A DNA stretch of 64,000 nt from Deltaproteobacteria bacterium (GTDB taxonomy: Bacteria; Desulfobacterota; Syntrophorhabdia; Syntrophorhabdales; Syntrophorhabdaceae). Made by a program: the position numbers and the translations under genes. Below the pieces are notes generated by a model. The model ran no database searches. It worked only from the letters and a program-made list of their open reading frames with translations, and was not told where the DNA came from. Positions 26,774 through 36,849 of this stretch are shown here, piece by piece; positions within the stretch are counted from its first letter, which is position 1, and every line of letters starts with the position of its first letter. The stretch lies in contig JAKORG010000004.1 in NCBI GenBank assembly GCA_029777945.1, positions 1 to 64,000 of the forward strand, given 5' to 3'.

Positions 26774-27272
26774 AGTATTGAAAGAGCTCAAGGTAGAGAC
26801 ACACCTAATCATCTCAGATGCAGGTAAAAGGAATATTGAGTTAGAAACAAAATACAATGTTAAAGATGTGGAAGGTCTTGCATCGAGGATATACAGAAAT
26901 GACAATCTCGGTGCTTCTATTTCAAGTGGTTCATTTAGAACTGATGGTATGGTGGTTATTCCTTGCACAATAAAGACTCTATCTGGTATTGCTAATTCTT
27001 TTAACAAAAACCTTATTATAAAGGCCTCAGATGCCACATTAAAAGAAAAAAGAAGACTTGTCCTTGTTGTAAGGGAGACACCTCTACATAAAGGACATCT
27101 TGAGCTTATGGCCAAGGTGGCAGATTTGGGGGGAATAATTTTGCCATCAATGCCAGCCTTTTATCATCTGCCTGAAAAAATTGAAGATTTAATAGACTAC
27201 ACTATTGGAAAAATCCTTGATTTATTTCACGTTGAACATGATTTATTAAAAAGATGGCAAGGCATTGAATAA
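26709..27272 (+). CDS. ubiX: UbiX-family flavin prenyltransferase
   Basis: 187 residues, the typical length. KRIIVAITGATGVIYGIRFLE is the N-terminal FMN-binding segment; SSGSFRTDGMVVIPCTIKTLSGIA carries the conserved prenyl-phosphate-site residues, and the C-terminal RETPLHKGHLELMAKV and PAFYHLPEKIEDLIDYTIGKIL are standard. It joins dimethylallyl phosphate to FMN to make prenyl-FMN, the cofactor of UbiD-like (de)carboxylases. GAGGAG lies ~9 bp upstream. Linkage to LpdD and the aromatic-type operons suggests that it serves a catabolic decarboxylase and not, or not only, quinone synthesis. Confidence 0.92.
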   Translation: MKRIIVAITGATGVIYGIRFLEVLKELKVETHLIISDAGKRNIELETKYNVKDVEGLASRIYRNDNLGASISSGSFRTDGMVVIPCTIKTLSGIANSFNKNLIIKASDATLKEKRRLVLVVRETPLHKGHLELMAKVADLGGIILPSMPAFYHLPEKIEDLIDYTIGKILDLFHVEHDLLKRWQGIE

Positions 27273-27335
27273 AATTTCAAAAACATCACTTTTATTGAAA
27301 AATCATGCAAAGTGCCATATAGTTATTTTTAAAAT

Positions 27336-30300
27336 ATGCCCGGACTAAAGCTATATCACGGTAATCGCCTTGAAAAACTTGTAGACAGCCTTGTTTGTGT
27401 TATAAAAACACCCCTTTCTTCACCGTTTAAGACAGAGATAATTGTTGTTCAGAGCAAAGGAATGGAGAGATGGCTCTCTATAAAACTTGCCGAGAGTTTT
27501 GGGATATGGGCAAATTGTGCATTTCCTTTTTTAGATAACTTTGTAGGAGAATTGTTTAAATGTGTGTTAAAAGAAGCCCATGATACGGAATTTTTTTCAC
27601 CGCAGGTTATGTCATGGCGCATCATGGATATACTTAAAACATTAAAAGAAAAACCCGAATTCGAACAGATTAAGCACTATATCGATGAAGATGAAAGTCA
27701 GTTAAAAACATTTCAACTCTCAGAGCAGATTGCCAATGTTTTTGATAGTTACACTGTGTATCGACCTGAGATGGTCTATAAATGGAATGTTAAAAACAAT
27801 ACTGGATGGCAAGAGATCCTCTGGCATCATTTAATAAAAGGGCATGAAGATAAAAATAGGGTGTTTATTTTATATAAATTTTTAAGGGAGTTAGAAAGAA
27901 ACCTCTTTAACGATGAAAAAGAACTACCGGAGAGGATATCGATATTTGGAATATCTTCGCTTCCTGATTATTATCTGAATGTTATAAAGGCTATTTCCCG
28001 CTTAATAGATGTGCACATATTCTTTTTGAACCCCACATATAAATTTTGGGGTGATATTGTGCCTGAAAGGATTATAAAAAAAATAGGCGCCATCGGTAGT
28101 TATTTTGAAACAGGAAATCCTCTTCTGGCATCTATGGGAAAGATGGGAAGAGATTTCTTTAATGCAATAATAGAATGTGCAGATGAGGAATATGATATAT
28201 TCGATGAGCCTGAGCCCCAAAATCTTTTGACTGCAATACAATACGATATTTATCATCTCTTGGAGAGGGGAAAGGATATTGAAAAAACATTGATTTCCAG
28301 TGAAGATATATCAATCCAGGTGCACTCGTGTCATTCGCCTTTAAGAGAGATTGAGGTCTTACACAATAACCTGTTATTCCTCTTTGAAAGATATGATGAC
28401 CTTAAACCTAAGGATATCCTTGTTATGACCCCTGACATAGAGGCATATGCACCTTTTATATCAGCAGTTTTTGAGGGCCAGGAAGAGGGGAAAGAAAGGA
28501 TTCCCTATTCCATATCAGACAGGAAGACCTCAGGGGAGAGCCCTGTGGTGAATTTATTTTTAAAGATATTGGCCCTTTTAAAAAGCCGTTTTTATGCCTC
28601 TGATGTAATGGATATTTTAGATGATATACTACTAAAGGAAAAATTCAAGCTCAATGAAGGTGATATACAGGCAATTTTTAACTGGATTAACGATACAAAT
28701 ATAAGATGGGGTATAGATGAAAATCACAGGGAGGCATTCGATATCCCAGGTTTTAAAGAAAATAGCTGGCGTGCAGGTATTGAAAGACTGCTACTCGGCT
28801 ATGCCATGTTTACTAAAGATGGTGAACCATTCAATGGTATTCTACCTTATAATGAAATGGAAGGTGATTATGTTGATACTCTGGAAAAACTCCTTAATTT
28901 TCTTTACCCTCTATTCGATTTTTCAAATAAGATTTCAGGGCAAAGGCCCCTTGATGAATGGGCAGACCTTTTGCACAGTATCCTCGACACCTTTATCATA
29001 ATGAACGATGAAACAGAGAGACACATTCAGTTTATACGAGAAACAATTCAACATCTAAAAAAATTAAAACTATCCTATGGTATAGAAAGCCCCGTGTCTT
29101 TTCATGTGATTCTCCATTATTTAAAGGGCAGGCTCAACATAAGGGAATATAAAACAGGTTTTATCACAGGAGGCGTTACATTTTGCGAGATGCTTCCCAT
29201 GAGAAGTATCCCTTTTAAGGTAATTGCCCTTATAGGCATGAATAACGATACATATCCAAGGGAATCAAGACCCTTAGGGTTTGACCTTATTGCAAAAAAT
29301 CCGAGAAGGGGAGATCGCTCATTAAGGGATGAAGATAGATATATATTTTTAGAGGCAATCATTTCAGCAAGGCTTTGCCTTTATATAAGCTATATAGGCC
29401 AGAGCATAAAAGATAACAGTGAGATCCCCCCTTCAGTTGTTATTAGTAAACTCCTTGATTATATCGAAAAAGGTTTCTATCATCCTGAAAAGCGGCCCAT
29501 TGAGATTATATTAAAGAGACACCCCCTTCAGCCTTTTAATCCAAGGTATTTTCAAAAGGATAGCCTTATCTATAATTATTCAAAAGAAGATTATGAAACA
29601 GTAAAGAATAGGCTTGAGAAAAAATATATACCGTCACCGTTTATAATCACACCCTTGAAGGATACATCTTCAGGAATTAAACACATAACCAATTCAGAGC
29701 TTAAGAGATTTTTCCGACATCCTGTTAAATATTTTTTCAACAATAGATTGGGTATATTTCTGGACGAAATTAGCCTTACAGTGAAAGACGATGAGCCTAT
29801 GGAACTGGATACTCTCGATGAATTTAATATAAAGCAGAGGTTGATAGAACATCTTGTATCATTTAAGGGCCTTGATAAAATAAAAAAGACTATATCATTA
29901 GAGGGCATACTTCCCCCTGGTTCACAGAAAAAGGTCTTCTTTGATGATGTTAGTTTAAAGGTAGAGGATTTTTTCAAAGATATCCAAGTGTTCTTAAAGG
30001 ATAAAAAAGAGCCAATGGACTTTAAAGTGGAAGTTAACAATTTTCATGTTAGTGTAAGGCTTGAAGAAATATACAGTTATGGCCTTATAAGATACAGGAC
30101 ATCCAAAGACATAAAGGCAAGATACCTTATCGATTTGTGGATTGACCATCTGTTCTTTAATCTTTTTGCCGAAAACAGCTCTTTATTCCTGTCTATGGAA
30201 AAAAAGTATATCTTTAAGCCAGTTGATAATGCCAGAGAGTTAATAACAAGGCTACTTATGGTTTATGATGAAGGGTTAAAATCACCGATAAAACTTTTTC

Positions 30301-30527
30301 CTGAAACTTCTTATACTTATGCAAAACAATTGAAAAAAAAGGGGGAGCATATTTATGCCATAGAATCTGCGAGGGATAAGTGGGACAAAAATGATTTCCT
30401 TAACATTGAGTCTATAGACCCATATTATCAGGTATGTTTTAAAGGTGTAGACCCATTAGACGATGATTTCATCCACCTTTCAAAGGAAGTATTCGGACCT
30501 TTGGTTGAGGACATTATAAATGAATAG
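27336..30527 (+). CDS. recC: Exodeoxyribonuclease V subunit RecC
   Basis: 1063 residues, close to E. coli RecC. It opens with the family motif YHGNRLEKLVDSL and VQSKGMERWLSIKLAE, has the degenerate helicase core (no Walker A Lys) including FGISSLPDYYLNV and IALIGMNNDTYPRE with a nearby D-E-D-R-Y, and a nuclease-like C-terminal fold. RecC recognises Chi and splits the DNA strands in the RecBCD machine. The recB ATG overlaps its last codons by 8 bp. No Shine-Dalgarno is obvious for the start at 27336. recC-recB-recD lie in order with overlaps or 1-bp gaps. Confidence 0.92.
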   Translation: MPGLKLYHGNRLEKLVDSLVCVIKTPLSSPFKTEIIVVQSKGMERWLSIKLAESFGIWANCAFPFLDNFVGELFKCVLKEAHDTEFFSPQVMSWRIMDILKTLKEKPEFEQIKHYIDEDESQLKTFQLSEQIANVFDSYTVYRPEMVYKWNVKNNTGWQEILWHHLIKGHEDKNRVFILYKFLRELERNLFNDEKELPERISIFGISSLPDYYLNVIKAISRLIDVHIFFLNPTYKFWGDIVPERIIKKIGAIGSYFETGNPLLASMGKMGRDFFNAIIECADEEYDIFDEPEPQNLLTAIQYDIYHLLERGKDIEKTLISSEDISIQVHSCHSPLREIEVLHNNLLFLFERYDDLKPKDILVMTPDIEAYAPFISAVFEGQEEGKERIPYSISDRKTSGESPVVNLFLKILALLKSRFYASDVMDILDDILLKEKFKLNEGDIQAIFNWINDTNIRWGIDENHREAFDIPGFKENSWRAGIERLLLGYAMFTKDGEPFNGILPYNEMEGDYVDTLEKLLNFLYPLFDFSNKISGQRPLDEWADLLHSILDTFIIMNDETERHIQFIRETIQHLKKLKLSYGIESPVSFHVILHYLKGRLNIREYKTGFITGGVTFCEMLPMRSIPFKVIALIGMNNDTYPRESRPLGFDLIAKNPRRGDRSLRDEDRYIFLEAIISARLCLYISYIGQSIKDNSEIPPSVVISKLLDYIEKGFYHPEKRPIEIILKRHPLQPFNPRYFQKDSLIYNYSKEDYETVKNRLEKKYIPSPFIITPLKDTSSGIKHITNSELKRFFRHPVKYFFNNRLGIFLDEISLTVKDDEPMELDTLDEFNIKQRLIEHLVSFKGLDKIKKTISLEGILPPGSQKKVFFDDVSLKVEDFFKDIQVFLKDKKEPMDFKVEVNNFHVSVRLEEIYSYGLIRYRTSKDIKARYLIDLWIDHLFFNLFAENSSLFLSMEKKYIFKPVDNARELITRLLMVYDEGLKSPIKLFPETSYTYAKQLKKKGEHIYAIESARDKWDKNDFLNIESIDPYYQVCFKGVDPLDDDFIHLSKEVFGPLVEDIINE

Positions 30528-33500
30528 TAAAAGGAATAACATGGAAGTTTTTGACCCTATGGAAACCCCATTATACGGATTAACAGGCTTATATCTTGTA
30601 GAGGCAAGTGCAGGAACAGGAAAGACCTATACCATCTCAAGCCTATTTTTAAGATTGCTTTTAGAATTTAATTTAAATATAGATGATATACTCGTTATCA
30701 CCTTTACAAATGCTGCAACAAATGACCTTAAGGAGAGAATCAGGGCAAGAATAAAAGATGGAATAAATGCATTTATGGAAGGGGATTCTAAAGATGGATT
30801 TCTAAAAAAACTCATTGATAAGACCACTGATAAAAATCATGCCATAGGTGTTCTTACAGATGCTATAAAAAGCTTTGACATGGCATCAATTTTTACAATC
30901 CACGGCTTCTGCATGAGGGTTTTAAAACAATTTGCCTTTGAAAGTGGCTCTCTTTTCGATACTGAATTGTCTGAGGAGAATGATGAAATTTTATGGGAAA
31001 TTGTAAAGGATTTCTGGAGAAGACATATTTTTAATGAATCGAGGTTTTTTCTAAATTATGGATTGAAAAAGCTAAGCACTAATGACCTTTACAGGCTCGG
31101 TAAAAAGACGATTATAAATCCTTCTGCCTTTATAATAGAGGTCGAATCGAATTTGGATAAAGGCTATTTTGAAATTGAACTGAAAAAGTTCGAATTAGAA
31201 TGTATTGAGCTATTTGAGAGGCTTTCTTCCCAGTGGGGGGAACTAAAAAGATCAATACTTGATTTTTTTGAAAGTATCAAATCGCCAAAGGGAAAAAGGC
31301 AAAAGATTGAAAAATTTAAGGAAAGTTTAGAAGAAATAGATAAATATTTTAAATCAGGTTATCTTCTTCCAATGCCGAAAAAAATTAAAAATCCTTTTTC
31401 AGATGATTTTCTAAAAGATGAAAATGAAAGTAGCTTAACCAGTATAAATAACTTTTTTGTTTTACTGGAACCTTTCATGGAAAAAATAGAAAACCTTTCT
31501 GTTTTTTATGACAGAAAGCTCTCTTTTTTAAAAAAAATGTTTCTCGATTATTTAAAAAAAGAACTGGACAAAAGAAAACAAATCCTAAATACCCGTTCCT
31601 TTGATGACCTTCTTATCGATGTGCACAGGGCAATATCTGGCTTTTATGGAAAAGCCCTTAAAGAAGAAATAAGTAAAAAATACAGGGCAATACTTATCGA
31701 TGAATTTCAGGATACAGATCCCCTTCAATATGAAATAATAAGACACATTTATCACACAGGGAAGACCGTTGTATTTATCATTGGAGATCCTAAACAATCC
31801 ATATATGGTTTTAGGGGTGCAGATGTATTTTCTTATATAAAGGCAGCCAATGATGCAAATGGACGCTGGACCCTTGAATTTAACTATAGGTCTTCCAAAA
31901 GGCTTATAAAGGCAGTAAATACACTTTTCGAAAATGTGAAAAATCCTTTTATATTCAGGGAACTTGACTTTAAACCAGTTAAGGCAGCAGAGACAGACAA
32001 TCAGGGTGATTTAATAGTAAAGGGGAAAACGGATCCATCACCTTTAAAGATATGGTTTTTAGAAAACAAAGAGAAAAAACCCATAAAGGTGAACGATGCA
32101 ATAGATAGAATATCAAAGGCAGTTGCGCAGGAGATTGTAAGTTTATTGTATATGGGAGAAAAAAAAGAGGCTCTAATCGATAACAAACCAATAACAGCAA
32201 AGGATATAGCGGTGATTGTAAGAAAAAACGAGGAGGCAAGTAAGATACAAGATGCCCTAAATAGAGTAGGCATACCAGGGGTTATATATACTACAGATAG
32301 TGTGTTTTCAAGCGATGAGGCAAAGGAGATACTTAGGATCATCTCTGCTATAAACGAGCCGAACGATGAATCAAAGGTAAAAAGTGCCCTTGCAACAGAG
32401 ATAATGGGTTATACTGGTGATGGACTTTTGGAAATCATGGAAGACGAAAAAAAGTGGAATAATTGTTTAGAAAAATTCGAATCTTACAGGAATCTATGGT
32501 TATTTTCAGGTTTTATAACAATGGCAAGGTCTTTCATCTCCAGTGAAAGGGTAAAAAGCAGGCTTATATCAATGGAAAACGGGGAGAGAAAGCTAACAAA
32601 TGTTTTACATATTATTGAACTCATACACAGGGCGTGCACCGAGCATAAGTTAAACATAGAGGGCGCTTTGAAATGGCTCAACAAAAAGATAGAGAGGGAA
32701 CAGGGCTCAAAATCAGAAGAATATCAGATGAGGCTTGAGACCGATGAAGAGGCAGTGAAGATTTTAACGATTCATAGGAGTAAGGGCCTCGAATTTCCAA
32801 TTGTGTTCTGCCCCTTTAACTGGAGGAAGACAGGGTCAAACAGTAATCAAATAACAGTGTTTCACGATGAAAAAAATAATTACTCTTTAACGATTGATAT
32901 TCGTCCAAATCCCGATGAATCATCGAAAAAGCACATGGAGATAGAAGAACTCGCAGAAGACATCAGGTTACTCTATGTTTCTTTAACGAGGGCAAAAAAG
33001 AGATGTTATCTTGTATGGGGCAGGATTAACAAAGCAGACGATTCTGGACTTGCCTATGTTATTTATTCTCCTTCTGAAAACAATAAAGACTTTTTCATAG
33101 AAGGGCATCATGGAAAAAATCTAACCGATGAAGGTGTAAAATCTATTTTAAACAGTCTTGTTGAAAGGTCTTTTGGCACCATTGAGGTTATACCTATGCC
33201 TGAATATGATGGAAAAATGTATATACCCATGTCCACCAAAGTCGAATTTTTAAATCCTAAAACATTTAAAGGTACCATTGATAAAACGTGGGGAGTTGTA
33301 AGTTTTTCATCCCTCGTATCAAAAAGGCCTCAATCTGCAGAACTGGCAGACAGGGATGAAGACATTATGCATCATCTTTTGCCTTTTCCAAAACCTGTTG
33401 GGAAAAAAGATATATTTAACTTTCCTTATGGCACAAAGGCAGGGCTTTTTATCCATGATGTCCTTGAACATTTAGATTTTTCTTTAAAAGACTATGAAGG

Positions 33501-34146
33501 TTTTTTAAGGCTTATTGATGAAAAACTATGGCAGTATGGTTTTGAGAAAGATTGGCTTGGTGTAATCTCAGAAAAACTTAAGGAATTATTTAATAAGATT
33601 CTAAAATCAAACCATGATACCTTTACCTTATCGATAGTGGATAATAAAAAAAGATTAAGTGAACTGGAGTTTTATCTTCCCATAAACATGATTGATGCCA
33701 GCGGATTAGGAGAAATCTTTGATAAATATAGGCCTTTTTCCAGTAGTTTGGATTTAAAAGCACTTATCAAAGCCCTTGGATTTACCGCTATGTGTGGTAT
33801 GATGAGGGGGTTTATAGACATGGTATTTGAGCATAATGGCAGATACTATATTGTAGATTGGAAGTCAAATTTTCTTGGTGATAGAATTGAGGATTATGAC
33901 ATAGAAAATATCAAAAAAGTGATGTTAGAGGAGTATTATTTTCTCCAGTATCACCTTTATACCCTTGCTTTACATAGGTTTTTATCCTTTAAAAAAAGGG
34001 ATTATGCCTATGAAAAACATTTCGGTGGAATTTTTTATATTTTTATCCGCGGCATAACCTACAACGCAGACCAAAACGGTATATTTTTCGATCTACCTGA
34101 AAAAACCGTTATTGAAGAATTAGAAAATTATTTAACGGTGCATTGA
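30520..34146 (+). CDS. recB: Exodeoxyribonuclease V subunit RecB
   Basis: 1208 residues. UvrD-type helicase motifs are complete: Walker A ASAGTGKTYT (~29-38), Ia VITFTNAATNDLKERI, II LIDEFQDTDPLQ, III GDPKQSIYGFRGAD, IV LEFNYRSS, V ILTIHRSKGLEF and VI LLYVSLTRAKK. The C-terminal nuclease domain follows with GLFIHDVLEH, then GFIDMVFEHNGRYYIVDWKS carrying the catalytic Asp, Asp and Lys. It is the slow 3'-5' helicase plus the nuclease of RecBCD for double-strand-break repair. A second in-frame ATG at 30541 is an alternative start. Confidence 0.95.
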   Translation: MNSKRNNMEVFDPMETPLYGLTGLYLVEASAGTGKTYTISSLFLRLLLEFNLNIDDILVITFTNAATNDLKERIRARIKDGINAFMEGDSKDGFLKKLIDKTTDKNHAIGVLTDAIKSFDMASIFTIHGFCMRVLKQFAFESGSLFDTELSEENDEILWEIVKDFWRRHIFNESRFFLNYGLKKLSTNDLYRLGKKTIINPSAFIIEVESNLDKGYFEIELKKFELECIELFERLSSQWGELKRSILDFFESIKSPKGKRQKIEKFKESLEEIDKYFKSGYLLPMPKKIKNPFSDDFLKDENESSLTSINNFFVLLEPFMEKIENLSVFYDRKLSFLKKMFLDYLKKELDKRKQILNTRSFDDLLIDVHRAISGFYGKALKEEISKKYRAILIDEFQDTDPLQYEIIRHIYHTGKTVVFIIGDPKQSIYGFRGADVFSYIKAANDANGRWTLEFNYRSSKRLIKAVNTLFENVKNPFIFRELDFKPVKAAETDNQGDLIVKGKTDPSPLKIWFLENKEKKPIKVNDAIDRISKAVAQEIVSLLYMGEKKEALIDNKPITAKDIAVIVRKNEEASKIQDALNRVGIPGVIYTTDSVFSSDEAKEILRIISAINEPNDESKVKSALATEIMGYTGDGLLEIMEDEKKWNNCLEKFESYRNLWLFSGFITMARSFISSERVKSRLISMENGERKLTNVLHIIELIHRACTEHKLNIEGALKWLNKKIEREQGSKSEEYQMRLETDEEAVKILTIHRSKGLEFPIVFCPFNWRKTGSNSNQITVFHDEKNNYSLTIDIRPNPDESSKKHMEIEELAEDIRLLYVSLTRAKKRCYLVWGRINKADDSGLAYVIYSPSENNKDFFIEGHHGKNLTDEGVKSILNSLVERSFGTIEVIPMPEYDGKMYIPMSTKVEFLNPKTFKGTIDKTWGVVSFSSLVSKRPQSAELADRDEDIMHHLLPFPKPVGKKDIFNFPYGTKAGLFIHDVLEHLDFSLKDYEGFLRLIDEKLWQYGFEKDWLGVISEKLKELFNKILKSNHDTFTLSIVDNKKRLSELEFYLPINMIDASGLGEIFDKYRPFSSSLDLKALIKALGFTAMCGMMRGFIDMVFEHNGRYYIVDWKSNFLGDRIEDYDIENIKKVMLEEYYFLQYHLYTLALHRFLSFKKRDYAYEKHFGGIFYIFIRGITYNADQNGIFFDLPEKTVIEELENYLTVH

Positions 34147-34147
34147 A

Positions 34148-35917
34148 ATGTTCGATACGAATAATATGCCTTTTAAAGGCATTCAAAAGTATTTTGCAGA
34201 TTTTATGGTTTCTTTATCAGATAATCTACGGGAAAGAGAAAAATATCATCTATGGCTTGCCTCAATCCTTTTAGTTGATTTTGTAAAAAAAGGTCATATC
34301 TGTATTGATCTTAAAGATTTTGCAGAAAGAGAGTTTACCATAGATGAAGATGGGACATCCTTTTCCATCAAGTGCCCTTCTTTAGAAACATGGATAGATG
34401 CATTAAAAAAGGCAGAAGTAGTAGGCACATCAGATGAATTTAGGCCTTTGATACTAAGGAACGAAAGAATGCTTTACCTTAATCGATATTGGCAGTACGA
34501 AAAAGTTTTTGTTGCAAAGATGTTACAAAAAATAAGTTTAAAACCTGCCAAATTGGATAATTCCTTAATAATGCCCATTATAAACAGACTATTTCCTGAA
34601 ACAGATGAGGATGATAAAGATATGCAGAAGATGGCGGCAATAAATGCAGTGGAAAACAATTTTCTCGTCATCTCCGGTGGACCTGGAACAGGTAAGACAT
34701 TTACCATTTCAAAGATACTTGCCCTATTAATAGAGGCAGGTTCAGGGAATCTATCCATAGCCCTTGCAGCACCCACAGGAAAGGCAGCGGCAAGACTCAA
34801 GGCAATGATAAAAGATTTAAAGATGAAAATAGATTGTCCAGAATATGTAAGGGCAAATATGCCTGAAGAGGTTTATACCATACACAGGCTACTGGGATTA
34901 TCATATAGAACAAGGAGATTTGAGTTTAATGAAAAAAATCCCCTTCCATATGATGTTGTTATAGTTGATGAAGGATCTATGGTTGACTTGCCCCTTATGT
35001 CAAAATTATTGGAGGCAATAAAAGATAGCACAAAGATCATCCTCGTAGGTGATAAGGACCAGCTTTCATCTGTGGAGCCTGGTGCTGTATTTGGTGAACT
35101 CTGTGAGACAATTCAGGATATGCCAAACATGATAGTAATATTAAAGAAAAATTTCCGTTTTGGCAGAGATAGTGGAATCAATAGATTGGCGGAACTTATA
35201 AAAGAAGGTAATGGTCATGAGGCAATGCATCTTATAAAGGAAGGAAGACTGGAAAATATAAGCTGGCGTGAAGTGGAATCCCAAAGTCATCTAAGATTGA
35301 TGATAGAAAATTATATTGTTGAACGTTATACTTCTTTTTTTGACGCATCCAGCAGTATTGAAGAGGCCTTTTTACATTTCGATAAGTTTCATGTGCTGTG
35401 CGCATTAAGACACGGTCCTTTTGGCATTCTCGCCATAAACGACCTTATAGAAAAGGCATTATCAGATAAAAAGATTATCAGGGCCTTTAAAAAATGGTAT
35501 AGGGGAAAGCCCATTATGATAACTGCAAACGATTACTCACTGAAATTGTTTAACGGAGATACAGGTATTATCTTTGAAGACCCTGAAAATAGTGATTTTT
35601 TAAAGATTTTTTTTAAAACAGAAGAAGGGTTAAAAAAGATTGCGCCACAAAGGATTGCTGATTTTGAAACAGCTTACGCCATAACTGTGCACAAAAGCCA
35701 GGGTTCAGAATTCGATGATATTGTTTTTATTCTTTCTGACACATCTTCTGAGATCTTTACACGGGAATTAATATACACTGCTATCACAAGGGCAAAAAGA
35801 AGCATTGAGATTTGGGGCAATGAGCAGTTATTTATAGAGGCCATTAAAAAAAGAATAGAGAGGAAATCAGGGATAAAGGATGCGTTCCTGCAAAATAAGA
35901 AAACCTGTGATTTTTAA
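34148..35917 (+). CDS. recD: Exodeoxyribonuclease V subunit RecD
   Basis: 589 residues, standard for RecD of a RecBCD complex (shorter than RecD2). Superfamily 1B motifs: Walker A SGGPGTGKTFT (~178), Ia AAPTGKAAARLK, motif II VVIVDEGSMVDLPL, III LVGDKDQLSSVEPGAVFGEL, and the C-terminal ITVHKSQGSEFDDIVFIL with TAITRAKRSIEIWG. It is the fast 5'-3' helicase of the complex. It starts 1 bp after the recB stop. No terminator separates it from the convergent ThiF-like gene 8 bp downstream. Confidence 0.95.
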   Translation: MFDTNNMPFKGIQKYFADFMVSLSDNLREREKYHLWLASILLVDFVKKGHICIDLKDFAEREFTIDEDGTSFSIKCPSLETWIDALKKAEVVGTSDEFRPLILRNERMLYLNRYWQYEKVFVAKMLQKISLKPAKLDNSLIMPIINRLFPETDEDDKDMQKMAAINAVENNFLVISGGPGTGKTFTISKILALLIEAGSGNLSIALAAPTGKAAARLKAMIKDLKMKIDCPEYVRANMPEEVYTIHRLLGLSYRTRRFEFNEKNPLPYDVVIVDEGSMVDLPLMSKLLEAIKDSTKIILVGDKDQLSSVEPGAVFGELCETIQDMPNMIVILKKNFRFGRDSGINRLAELIKEGNGHEAMHLIKEGRLENISWREVESQSHLRLMIENYIVERYTSFFDASSSIEEAFLHFDKFHVLCALRHGPFGILAINDLIEKALSDKKIIRAFKKWYRGKPIMITANDYSLKLFNGDTGIIFEDPENSDFLKIFFKTEEGLKKIAPQRIADFETAYAITVHKSQGSEFDDIVFILSDTSSEIFTRELIYTAITRAKRSIEIWGNEQLFIEAIKKRIERKSGIKDAFLQNKKTCDF

Positions 35918-35925
35918 AATTAACC

Positions 35926-36672
35926 CTAAATTTTTTTGCCACATGTGGGACATTCTGGGTTTTTTTCTATAATTAGTTCTTTGAACTCCATATCCATACC
36001 TGAGAAATAAAGTAACCTTCCCTTTAATGTGCCTTCAATGCCCAGTATTATTTTTATTGCTTCCATAGCCTGAATAGATGCAATAACACCTGGTGCAGGG
36101 CCTATAACTCCAACTGTTTCTGTCTTTTTTACGTCCTTTGGAAATATGCAATCAAAACAGGCCGTGTCAGGGGGTATAAAGGTGGTAACCATACCATTAA
36201 AACTATCTACACCCCCATAAATAAATGGGATGGATCTGGCAATGGATATTTTATTAAGTATCTTTCTTGTTTTTATATTATCAGTGGCATCGACTATAAT
36301 ATGGGCATCACCTATAAGGTCGAAAGCATTTGTTTCGTTCAATTCTGTTGTTATAGCCTCTATATTACAATGGGGATTAAGTTTTTTTAGTTTATAAAGC
36401 CCGGAAACTGTCTTTTCTTTGCCCAAATCATCAGTCCAGTGGATAATCTGGCGGTTAAGATTTGAGATATCCACCACATCTTTGTCTATGATCTTTATAC
36501 TACCAATGCCTGCTGCAACGAGATATTGAGAGGATATAGAACCGAGACCCCCAAAGCCTGCAATGAAAATCTTTGATTTTTTTAGTTTTTTCTGTCCATT
36601 TTTACTAATTGCAGGTATAATTATCTGCCTCTTATATCTTTCCAATTCTTTTTTTGATAAAACCACATTCAT
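35926..36672 (-). CDS. ThiF/MoeB/HesA-family adenylyltransferase
   Basis: 248 residues of the E1-like fold. GFGGLGSISSQYLVAAGIG (~36-55) is the nucleotide-binding loop, followed by DKDVVDISNLNRQI, DATDNIKTRK, a structural zinc site made of CFDC and CPTC near the C-terminus, and the substrate loop PAPGVIASIQAMEAIK. Such enzymes adenylate the C-terminal Gly of a ubiquitin-like sulfur carrier (MoaD or ThiS). No rhodanese domain is attached and no carrier gene is adjacent. A molybdopterin role would fit the Mo-hydroxylase in this genome, but ThiF is equally possible. Confidence 0.88.
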   Translation of the reverse strand: MNVVLSKKELERYKRQIIIPAISKNGQKKLKKSKIFIAGFGGLGSISSQYLVAAGIGSIKIIDKDVVDISNLNRQIIHWTDDLGKEKTVSGLYKLKKLNPHCNIEAITTELNETNAFDLIGDAHIIVDATDNIKTRKILNKISIARSIPFIYGGVDSFNGMVTTFIPPDTACFDCIFPKDVKKTETVGVIGPAPGVIASIQAMEAIKIILGIEGTLKGRLLYFSGMDMEFKELIIEKNPECPTCGKKI

Positions 36673-36849
36673 TTATCTACCTTATTCGTAAGAATTCGTA
36701 AGAATTTTAACAAAATAGAATTATAAATCAAAGAGAAATTCATTACATTATTTCATTGCTTACAAACGATTTTTTTTGTAATATAACGACACCGTAATTT
36801 TTTATTATAAAAAGATACAGGAAAATTAATTCTAAAAAAGGAGAGTCTC

